Shown: positions 1 through 8,735 of the stretch, one piece after another
How the letters are laid out: every line of letters begins with the position of its first letter
How positions within the stretch are numbered: position 1 is the first letter of the stretch
DNA from: Pseudomonadota bacterium
GTDB taxonomy: Bacteria; Pseudomonadota; Alphaproteobacteria; Rhizobiales; Xanthobacteraceae
Assembly: GCA_023404705.1 (NCBI GenBank)
Contig: JAEYAU010000178.1
Coordinates: forward strand, 1 to 8,735
Reading direction: 5' to 3'
Length of the DNA stretch: 8,735 nt
Made by a program: the position numbers and the translations under genes
The notes under the pieces: model-generated
What the model was told of the DNA's origin: nothing
Database searches by the model: none
Seen by the model: only the letters and a program-made list of their open reading frames with translations

Positions 1-1
1 G

Positions 2-199
2 CCGCCAGCGGCCTCACGTCCGTCTACGCCTGGCGCGCAGCAGCCCGCGACGGCGGCGGGTCAACCGGCCCCGAGTGCCGCACCGCGGCCGCCCGCTGCG
101 AAAAGCGCACAAGGCCCGCGGCCGATATCGCCGCCGCAGCAGCGCGAGTACCCGCAGCAGCGTGGCGGCTGGCCGTTCTTCTGGCCGTTCGGGCGGTAA
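2..199 (+). CDS. Proline/alanine/glutamine-rich protein, C-terminal end (5' truncated)
   Basis: The reading frame is open from the left edge and stops at TAA (197-199), giving 65 visible residues. They are dominated by Pro, Ala, Gln and Ser, and the protein ends in an aromatic tail, GGWPFFWPFGR. I see no catalytic motif or domain. Low-complexity Pro/Ala/Gln tails of this kind are common at the C-terminus of secreted or envelope proteins in Hyphomicrobiales. That assignment is inference, since the N-terminus, where a signal peptide or transmembrane segment would be, lies outside the window. The gene converges on gltD, with a 189-nt gap holding two hairpin repeats. The frame could be a chance GC-rich ORF. 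Against that, the composition is coherent and the stop sits just before an intergenic repeat. The product is not recognised. Confidence 0.7.
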   Translation, partial: PPAASRPSTPGAQQPATAAGQPAPSAAPRPPAAKSAQGPRPISPPQQREYPQQRGGWPFFWPFGR

Positions 200-221
200 G
201 TTCGCTCCAGCATCAATCCCA

Positions 222-265
222 TCATCCTGAGGTGCTCGCGCGGGAGCGCGAGCCTCGAAGGATGA
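222..265 (+). repeat. Palindromic intergenic repeat, copy 1
   Basis: This 44-nt imperfect palindrome has layered pairing. TCATCCT (222-228) pairs with AGGATGA (259-265). GAGG (229-232) pairs with CCTC (253-256). CTCGCGC (235-241) pairs with GCGCGAG (246-252) around the loop GGGA. The unpaired bulges are TG (233-234) and GA (257-258). The outer sequence (TCATCCTGAGG ... CCTCGAAGGATGA) resembles a REP-like palindrome family I recall as abundant between genes in Bradyrhizobium and relatives; I could not search to confirm. There is no T-tract on either side, so this is not a classical intrinsic terminator. It could stabilise 3' ends or act as a bidirectional stop between the convergent genes. Confidence 0.85.
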
Positions 266-302
266 ACGGCCCGGGCATCTCAACGAGCAAGCTGCAGCGC
301 CT

Positions 303-360
303 CGGCCGTCGCCCTTCGAGGCTCGGCACTGACGTGCCGAGCACCTCAGGGGGACGGTCG
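303..360 (-). repeat. Palindromic intergenic repeat, copy 2, inverted relative to copy 1
   Basis: Read on the minus strand, this has the same architecture as copy 1. CCCT (312-315) pairs with AGGG (348-351). GAGG (318-321) pairs with CCTC (344-347). CTCGGCAC (322-329) pairs with GTGCCGAG (334-341) around the loop TGAC. The bulges are TC (316-317) and CA (342-343), the exact complements of those in copy 1. Pairing continues outward to about 303/360 with one mismatch (311/352) and a G-T pair (305/358). The conserved arms read CCTGAGGTGCTCG and CGAGCCTCGAAGG in both copies; only the tip of the inner stem and the loop differ. It lies 29 nt beyond the gltD stop codon, so it would form near the 3' end of the gltBD mRNA. 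Confidence 0.85.
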
Positions 361-388
361 GAAGGTGGTCGCCCGCTTTGCAGCTGCT

Positions 389-1807
389 TCAGCGCGGCAG
401 GTTGGTCGTGCCCATCAGGAACTCGTCGACCGCGCGGGCGGCCTGGCGGCCTTCGCGGATCGCCCAGACGACGAGGGACTGACCGCGGCGCATGTCGCCG
501 GCCGTGAAGACCTTGGGCAGCGAGGTCTGATAGGCGCGGGTGTCCGCCTTGACGTTGCCGCGCGGGTCGAGCTCGAGACCGAGGCTCTTCACCATGCCCT
601 CGTGCACCGGATGGATGAAGCCCATGGCGAGCAGCACGAGATCAGCTTTGAGCTCGAACTCACTGCCGGCGATCGGCTGCAGCTTCTCGTCACAGCGCAC
701 GCAGATCAGCTTCTTCACCTGACCGTGCTCGCCGACGAACTTCTGCGTCATCACCGAGAACTCGCGCTCCGAGCCTTCCTCGTGACTCGAGGAGGTGCGC
801 AGCTTGAGCGGCCAGTTCGGCCAGGTCAGCGCCTTGTTCTCCTTCTCGGGCGGCTTCGGCATGATCTCGAGCTGCGTGATCGAGAGCGCACCCTGGCGCG
901 CCGAGGTGCCGATGCAGTCCGAGCCGGTGTCGCCGCCGCCGATCACGACCACATGCTTGCGGGTCGCGACGATCGGCGGAACGTCGCCGAGCGGTTCGTT
1001 GCCGACGCGGCGGTTCTGCTGCGGCAGGAAGTCCATGGCGAAATGAATGCCGCCGAGCTCGCGGCCCGGAATCGGCAGGTCGCGCGACTGCTCGGCGCCG
1101 CCCGCGAGCACGATGGCGTCGAAGCCTTCGGTGAGCCGCTCGATCGGCGTGTTCACGCCGATATGGGCGCCGTAGTGGAAGACGACGCCTTCGGCTTCCA
1201 TCTGCGCGATGCGGCGATTGACGAAGCGCTTCTCGAGCTTGAAGTCCGGAATGCCGTATTGGAGCAGGCCGCCCGCCTTCGTGTGCTTCTCGAAGACGTG
1301 CACCTCGTGGCCGGCGCGGCGGAGCTGCTGCGCGGCCGCCATCCCGGCCGGGCCCGAGCCGACGATCGCGACCTTCTTGCCGGTCAGATTCGCGGGAGGC
1401 TCCGGCGGAATCCAGCCTTCCTCCCAGCCGCGATCGACGATCGCGCATTCGATCGTCTTGATGGTGACCGGCGTGTCCTCGAGATTGAGGGTGCACGAAG
1501 CTTCGCAGGGCGCCGGGCAGACGCGGCCCGTAAACTCCGGGAAGTTGTTCGTCGAATGTAGATTGAGCAGCGCGTCCTTCCAGTCGCCGCGATAGACCAG
1601 ATCGTTCCAGTCCGGGATCTGGTTGTTCACCGGGCAGCCGCTGTGACAGTACGGAATGCCGCAGTTCATGCAGCGTGCCGCCTGGTTACGCGTCGCCTCC
1701 TCGGAGAGCGGAATGACAAACTCATTGTAGTGGCGGATGCGATCCGAGGCCGGCGCGTAACGCCGGTCCTGGCGATCGATCTCCAGGAAACCCGTAATCT
1801 TGCCCAT
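389..1807 (-). CDS. gltD: Glutamate synthase (NADPH) small (beta) subunit
   Basis: This 472-residue flavoprotein oxidises NADPH and passes electrons through FAD and [4Fe-4S] clusters to the GltB FMN, so that glutamine plus 2-oxoglutarate gives two glutamates in the cytoplasm. The N-terminal cysteines of the Fe-S region are at 46, 49, 54 and 58 (CMNCGIPYCHSGCP) and at 97, 101 and 105 (CPAPCEASC). The FAD-binding loop GSGPAG is at 150-155, the NADPH-binding loop GGGDTG at 290-295, and the C-terminal flavin motif TAGD ends at Asp438. Length and domain order match bacterial GltD. I chose the ATG at 1807, opening MGKITGFLEIDRQ, because it matches the usual GltD N-terminus. The frame is open 24 codons further, but that extension overlaps the end of gltB. 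The start is 4 nt from the gltB stop, and a G-rich stretch inside the gltB end serves as a weak Shine-Dalgarno, so translational coupling is likely. No frameshift or missing cofactor residue is seen. Confidence 0.97.
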   Translation of the reverse strand: MGKITGFLEIDRQDRRYAPASDRIRHYNEFVIPLSEEATRNQAARCMNCGIPYCHSGCPVNNQIPDWNDLVYRGDWKDALLNLHSTNNFPEFTGRVCPAPCEASCTLNLEDTPVTIKTIECAIVDRGWEEGWIPPEPPANLTGKKVAIVGSGPAGMAAAQQLRRAGHEVHVFEKHTKAGGLLQYGIPDFKLEKRFVNRRIAQMEAEGVVFHYGAHIGVNTPIERLTEGFDAIVLAGGAEQSRDLPIPGRELGGIHFAMDFLPQQNRRVGNEPLGDVPPIVATRKHVVVIGGGDTGSDCIGTSARQGALSITQLEIMPKPPEKENKALTWPNWPLKLRTSSSHEEGSEREFSVMTQKFVGEHGQVKKLICVRCDEKLQPIAGSEFELKADLVLLAMGFIHPVHEGMVKSLGLELDPRGNVKADTRAYQTSLPKVFTAGDMRRGQSLVVWAIREGRQAARAVDEFLMGTTNLPR

Positions 1808-1811
1808 CAGT

Positions 1812-6557
<4,746 letters not shown>

Positions 6558-6584
6558 CGTCGTCCCCGTTTCTCCACCGTTCGC

Positions 6585-6600
6585 CGGACCGTCTGGTCCG
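6585..6600 (-). promoter_or_regulatory. Small hairpin just upstream of the gltB ribosome binding site
   Basis: CGGACC (6585-6590) and GGTCCG (6595-6600) form a 6-bp stem with a 4-nt loop. It ends 27 nt before the gltB ATG, just upstream of the purine-rich segment GGTGGAGAAACGGGGA that provides the Shine-Dalgarno. In the gltB mRNA it would border the ribosome landing site. A regulatory role is inference. In DNA this GC-rich a 6-bp stem can arise by chance. Confidence 0.35.
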
Positions 6601-6620
6601 CCGACGCACCGTCCTCGATC

Positions 6621-6649
6621 GCGGCGCCGCCTCGGGGGCGCCCCGCCGC
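6621..6649 (-). other. GC-rich hairpin in gltB leader
   Basis: GCGGCG (6621-6626) can pair with CGCCGC (6644-6649), enclosing a further self-complementary GGGGCGCCCC (6635-6644) as an alternative fold. All but a few bases are G or C. It lies in the predicted untranslated leader, and its presence argues against extending the gltB coding region this far. Function is unknown. Confidence 0.35.
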
Positions 6650-6693
6650 GAGGGCGAGCCATTCTCGTGAGGGGCGGCCTTCGCTGCCGCTCT

Positions 6694-6711
6694 GGGTCCC
6701 TCGCGGGACCC
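6694..6711 (-). other. Perfect 7-bp hairpin in gltB leader
   Basis: GGGTCCC (6694-6700), loop TCGC, then GGGACCC (6705-6711). On the plus strand it is followed by CTCTCTTT, a weak pyrimidine run. On the gltB-sense strand it is preceded by AAAGAGA and followed by no T-run. It could stop stray plus-strand transcription or fold in the gltB leader. A true intrinsic terminator is not supported. Confidence 0.4.
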
Positions 6712-6719
6712 TCTCTTTA

Positions 6720-6752
6720 GGCGCCTTCAAATGTGCGAGCACATCCGGCGCC
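6720..6752. promoter_or_regulatory. Inverted repeat with 14-bp palindromic core
   Basis: The core ATGTGC-GA-GCACAT (6731-6744) is a perfect palindrome with a 2-nt centre, which fits a dimeric DNA-binding protein site better than an RNA hairpin. It is flanked by GGCGCC at 6720-6725 and 6747-6752, so the whole block can also fold into a longer stem. It lies about 175 nt upstream of the gltB start, downstream of the candidate gltB promoter. I do not recognise the regulator. Confidence 0.4.
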
Positions 6753-6797
6753 GCGTAAGTCTGCCGGGTTTGTCCCGATCTCGGCTTCGGCCAATTG

Positions 6798-6814
6798 GGA
6801 CAGCAATGCTGTCC
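6798..6814. promoter_or_regulatory. Perfect 17-bp palindrome, operator candidate in the gltB promoter area
   Basis: GGACAGCA-A-TGCTGTCC is an 8-bp perfect inverted repeat around one central base. Symmetry resumes two bases further out on each side (TT at 6795-6796, AA at 6816-6817). A single-base centre cannot form a good RNA loop, so this looks like a site for a homodimeric regulator. A further half-site, TGTCCC, lies at 6771-6776, in inverted orientation to GGGACA at 6797-6802. The palindrome overlaps the -10 of the candidate gltB promoter, which would fit repression or autoregulation. The cognate protein is not in the window and I do not recognise the motif. Confidence 0.55.
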
Positions 6815-6840
6815 TAAGCCGCGAACATGCCAAATTTCAA
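6811..6840 (-). promoter_or_regulatory. Candidate gltB promoter (sigma-70-like)
   Basis: On the minus strand TTGAAA (6840-6835) is followed after 18 nt by TAGGAC (6816-6811). The -35 matches TTGACA at 4 or more positions and the -10 is poor. The -10 lies inside an arm of the 6798-6814 palindrome. If used, the gltB leader would be about 245 nt. A competing reading is a sigma-54-type element across the same bases: GG at 6831-6830 and GC at 6819-6818 separated by 10 nt (TTGGCATG-N4-CGGCT), with imperfect -12 bases. Neither is certain. Confidence 0.25.
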
Positions 6841-6892
6841 TCCCGGGCACAAGAGCCGCTTTGCGGCCGAATCACCGCTCTATTGCGCTTTG

Positions 6893-6921
6893 TTGCTCTC
6901 GGCCGTGCCGGCACGTAACAA
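6893..6921 (+). promoter_or_regulatory. Candidate aldolase promoter with palindromic spacer
   Basis: TTGCTC (6893-6898) and TAACAA (6916-6921) are separated by exactly 17 nt, though each hexamer is a weak match to the sigma-70 consensus. The spacer contains the perfect 12-bp palindrome CGTGCCGGCACG (6904-6915), ending right at the -10. A protein bound there would block or remodel RNA polymerase access. The predicted leader is about 105 nt. Promoter choice is tentative; the palindrome is a direct observation. Confidence 0.3.
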
Positions 6922-6966
6922 GAGGAACACGGATCAACGCCGCGGCGCAACGGAATTGCATGTTTG

Positions 6967-6985
6967 GCGGGCCTTAAGGGCCCGC
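6967..6985 (+). promoter_or_regulatory. Hairpin in the aldolase leader
   Basis: GCGGGCC (6967-6973), loop TTAAG, then GGCCCGC (6979-6985) gives a strong 7-bp stem 49 nt before the start codon. There is no T-tract after it, so it is not a standard terminator. The left arm (CGGGCC, 6968-6973) can instead pair with GGCCCG at 7016-7021, directly next to the Shine-Dalgarno. Two mutually exclusive folds are therefore possible. Whether they matter is unknown. Confidence 0.4.
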
Positions 6986-7023
6986 TCGTCCATGCTCAAA
7001 TTGGGGCATCTCCCGGGCCCGAA

Positions 7024-7030
7024 AAGGGGG
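7024..7030 (+). promoter_or_regulatory. Ribosome binding site of the aldolase gene
   Basis: The purine run AAGGGGG (about 7024-7030) is followed by TCGA and the ATG at 7035. It is the clearest Shine-Dalgarno in the window and fixes the start codon of the aldolase gene. Confidence 0.65.
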
Positions 7031-7034
7031 TCGA

Positions 7035-8072
7035 ATGAATTTTGCCAGCGACAATACCGCCGGCGTTGCGCCGCCCATCCTGGAAGCCCTCACGAAGGCG
7101 AATCCGGGCTTTGCGCTCGGCTATGGCAATGACGACTGGACCCGGCGGGTCGAGAAGCGCTTCTCGGAACTGTTCGAGCGTGACGTAACGGCATTCCTGG
7201 TGCCGACCGGCACGGCCGCCAATGCGCTGGCCCTGGTGCATGTGAGCCCGCCCTGGGGCGCCGTGTTCTGCCACGAGGATTCCCATGTGGCGGCCGACGA
7301 GTGCGGGGCGATCGAGTTCTTCGGCGGCGTGAAGCTGATCGAGTTGCCGGGCGCCGCGTGCAAGATCGCGCCCGACACGATCCGCGAGACAATGACGCGC
7401 TTCCGTGGCCCGCCGCACAGCGTCACGCCGTCGGCGCTGACCATCACGCAGGCGACGGAGGTCGGCACGGTCTACGCCAATGCCGAGGTGAAGGCGCTCG
7501 CCGACCTCGCGCACGAGCGCGGGATGCTGCTGCATATGGACGGCGCGCGCTTCGCCAATGCGCTGGTGCATCTCGGCTGCAGCCCGGCCGAGGCGACCTG
7601 GAAGGCGGGGGTCGACGTGCTGTCGTTCGGCGCCACGAAGGGCGGCGCGCTCGCGGCCGAAGCCGTGATCTTCTTCGATCCGGCGCGCGCGGCCGGCATG
7701 GCGTCGCGGCGCAAGCGCGCGGGACTCTTGATCTCCAAGCACCGCTTCGTTGCGGCGCAGATCGAGGCCTATCTCGCAAACGACACCTGGCTCGCGCTCG
7801 CGCGCCACGCCAACGGCATGGCCCAGCGTCTTGCGCAGAAGCTCACCGAGATCGGCATCGCGCCGGTCTGGCCCGTGCAGGCAAACGAATTGTTCGTGCG
7901 GCTCTCCAAGGAGGCCGATGCGCGGCTCAAGGCGAAGGGGGCGAGCTACTATCCGTGGCCGGACTCACGCGCGCCGCAGGGTGCGGCCGGCATGCTGGTG
8001 CGTCTCGTCACCTCCTTCGCGACCACCGCGGAGGAAGTGGAACAATTTGTTGCAACAGCACGGGCACCTTGA
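7035..8072 (+). CDS. ltaE: Low-specificity L-threonine aldolase family enzyme (PLP, beta-eliminating lyase fold)
   Basis: The 345-residue product belongs to the fold-type I PLP enzymes. The family cleaves L-threonine and L-allo-threonine to glycine and acetaldehyde in the cytoplasm, and can also act on related beta-hydroxy amino acids. Visible motifs are SDNTAG at the N-terminus, the cofactor phosphate-binding segment PTGTAANALAL, HEDSH (80-84) whose His84 fits the residue stacking on the PLP ring, TQATEVGTVY, MDGARFANAL with Asp169 (pyridine nitrogen) and Arg172, and SFGATKGG with Lys202 as the Schiff-base lysine. A C-terminal RKRAG...SKHRF segment supplies further basic residues typical of the family. 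Length is normal. The start at 7035 has a strong Shine-Dalgarno 4 nt upstream. It is divergent from gltBD across a 477-nt spacer. Close relatives include tyrosine/phenylserine-type lyases and aldolases, so substrate preference is inferred; family membership is near certain. Confidence 0.9.
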   Translation: MNFASDNTAGVAPPILEALTKANPGFALGYGNDDWTRRVEKRFSELFERDVTAFLVPTGTAANALALVHVSPPWGAVFCHEDSHVAADECGAIEFFGGVKLIELPGAACKIAPDTIRETMTRFRGPPHSVTPSALTITQATEVGTVYANAEVKALADLAHERGMLLHMDGARFANALVHLGCSPAEATWKAGVDVLSFGATKGGALAAEAVIFFDPARAAGMASRRKRAGLLISKHRFVAAQIEAYLANDTWLALARHANGMAQRLAQKLTEIGIAPVWPVQANELFVRLSKEADARLKAKGASYYPWPDSRAPQGAAGMLVRLVTSFATTAEEVEQFVATARAP

Positions 8073-8144
8073 TTCCACGGCTTCGCCAAAGCGCCGCCCT
8101 AATCGCCGTTGATCGTCGAATGGGGACGGCGAAGAGCGGAGTGG

Positions 8145-8735
8145 ATGATGACGCGCGACCTCAGGGCGCTGGCGCTCACGGTGTCGGCAATCGGAATAGT
8201 CGGACTGTTCGGGCTTGGCGCGGAGGGCGCGCAGGCGCAGTCGATCTGGGCGGCCCGTCCGCGGCCGCCGGCGCCGATCGAGATGATGCCGCCGCACGAG
8301 GTGCGCACCATCGTGCGCTCCACCGGCCTCACGCCGGCCGGACCGCCGGTGCGGCGCGGCGATCTCTACATCCAGCCGGCGATCGACCCGTATGGAAGGC
8401 CGATGCGTGTTGTGGTCGACGCCGATGCGGGCGCGGTGGTCTCCATCCGGCCTGCGCCCGCGCTGGGCGCCGGGCCGCATCCGACCGGCCCCTATCCGCG
8501 CTACGGCGCACTGCCACCGCGCACTCTCGACGACGATAACGACGATCTGGTGCCGCCGCGTCCGGTGCCGCCTCACGCGCGGCCGCCGCTGAGCGGCGAG
8601 CGGATCGCCACGCGCAATCCGCCGACCACGCCTGTGCCGCGTCCACGGCCCACCGCGGCGCCGCGCGATCCGGCGGTCGCGGCCGCAAAGCCTGCGGCAG
8701 ATCCGACGCCGACCGCATCGGTGCCGTCGCAGCCC
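8145..8735 (+). CDS. Secreted proline-rich protein with PepSY-like segment (3' truncated)
   Basis: The frame is open to the right edge (197 residues visible). A Sec-type signal peptide is clear: MMTRDLR, a hydrophobic core ending near Leu24, and a likely cut after Ala31 (GAQA|QS). Residues about 49-103 (MPPHEVRTIVRSTG, then GDLYIQPAIDPYGRP and MRVVVDADAGAVVSIRP) look like the helix plus beta-hairpin of PepSY-type modules: a charged aromatic strand, a turn with Gly, then a VVVDA-x-x-G-x-VVSI strand. Similar small envelope proteins occur in Hyphomicrobiales as uncharacterised proteins. After an acidic patch (TLDDDNDD) the chain becomes Pro/Arg then Pro/Ala/Thr-rich, like a wall- or periplasm-spanning linker. 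GGAG (8138-8141) supports a start at ATG 8145 or, with better spacing, ATG 8148. It follows the aldolase by 72 nt on the same strand and may be co-transcribed. The function is unknown. Confidence 0.82.
   Translation, partial: MMTRDLRALALTVSAIGIVGLFGLGAEGAQAQSIWAARPRPPAPIEMMPPHEVRTIVRSTGLTPAGPPVRRGDLYIQPAIDPYGRPMRVVVDADAGAVVSIRPAPALGAGPHPTGPYPRYGALPPRTLDDDNDDLVPPRPVPPHARPPLSGERIATRNPPTTPVPRPRPTAAPRDPAVAAAKPAADPTPTASVPSQP

Larger units (their letters stand above)
6558..7034. other. Divergent intergenic region between gltB and the aldolase gene
   Basis: This 477-nt stretch has no convincing gene. Its left third (6558-6720) is very GC-rich and full of hairpins, and would be the 5' leader of gltB. 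The middle (6720-6850) is less GC-rich and holds the palindromes and candidate gltB promoter elements. The right part (6850-7034) carries a candidate aldolase promoter, a leader hairpin and a strong Shine-Dalgarno. I looked for tRNA cloverleaves and for glycine-riboswitch core motifs and found neither. Short ORFs here differ between frames and have no recognisable product. Confidence 0.8.

Noticed and set aside
365..1561. 398-codon open frame on the plus strand antisense to gltD
   Set aside because: Shadow of gltD; the composition is typical of complementary-strand frames and it has no family features.
6850..7034. Glycine riboswitch or T-box upstream of the aldolase
   Set aside because: The gene context made it plausible, but I found none of the conserved core motifs of either class.
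6827..7132. 101-codon plus-strand frame overlapping the aldolase start
   Set aside because: It overlaps a well-supported gene in another frame and crosses its promoter and hairpin; no ribosome site or motif.
8082..8144. Possible terminator after the aldolase (TCGCCGT/ACGGCGA at 8103-8109 and 8126-8132)
   Set aside because: The 7-bp stem has a 16-nt loop, no T-run and overlaps the approach to the next gene's ribosome site, so it is not convincing.

Overview
The window is GC-rich chromosomal DNA from an alphaproteobacterium, most likely Hyphomicrobiales (Bradyrhizobium/Rhodopseudomonas-like). This rests on the high GC content and strong third-position GC, on alphaproteobacterial-type glutamate synthase subunits, and on an intergenic palindrome family I recall as common in that group. 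No 16S or other marker gene is present, so the placement is an inference.

Layout, left to right. (1) Positions 2-199 (+) are the 3' end of a proline/alanine/glutamine-rich protein. (2) Positions 200-388 are a convergent intergenic gap with two copies of one structured palindromic repeat in opposite orientations. (3) Positions 389-1807 (-) are gltD and 1812-6557 (-) are gltB, the small and large subunits of glutamate synthase. They are 4 nt apart and form one operon read right to left. (4) Positions 6558-7034 are a 477-nt divergent intergenic region. It holds a near-perfect 17-bp palindrome, several other inverted repeats, and the promoters of gltBD (-) and of the next gene (+). (5) Positions 7035-8072 (+) are a PLP-dependent low-specificity L-threonine aldolase-type enzyme. 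(6) From 8145 (+) to the right edge runs a signal-peptide-bearing, proline-rich envelope protein with a PepSY-like segment; it is cut by the window.

GltB hydrolyses glutamine, channels ammonia to 2-oxoglutarate and makes two glutamates. GltD supplies electrons from NADPH through FAD and Fe-S clusters. The divergent aldolase splits threonine/allo-threonine to glycine and acetaldehyde. The arrangement suggests housekeeping amino-acid metabolism, perhaps with shared control from the divergent spacer.

I see no mobile element, CRISPR array, tRNA, rRNA, phage gene or defence system. The coding content is ordinary. What deserves a second look is non-coding: the paired covarying hairpins at 222-360 and the palindromes at 6585-6985. 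The long ORFs antisense to gltB and gltD are codon-bias shadows and are not annotated.
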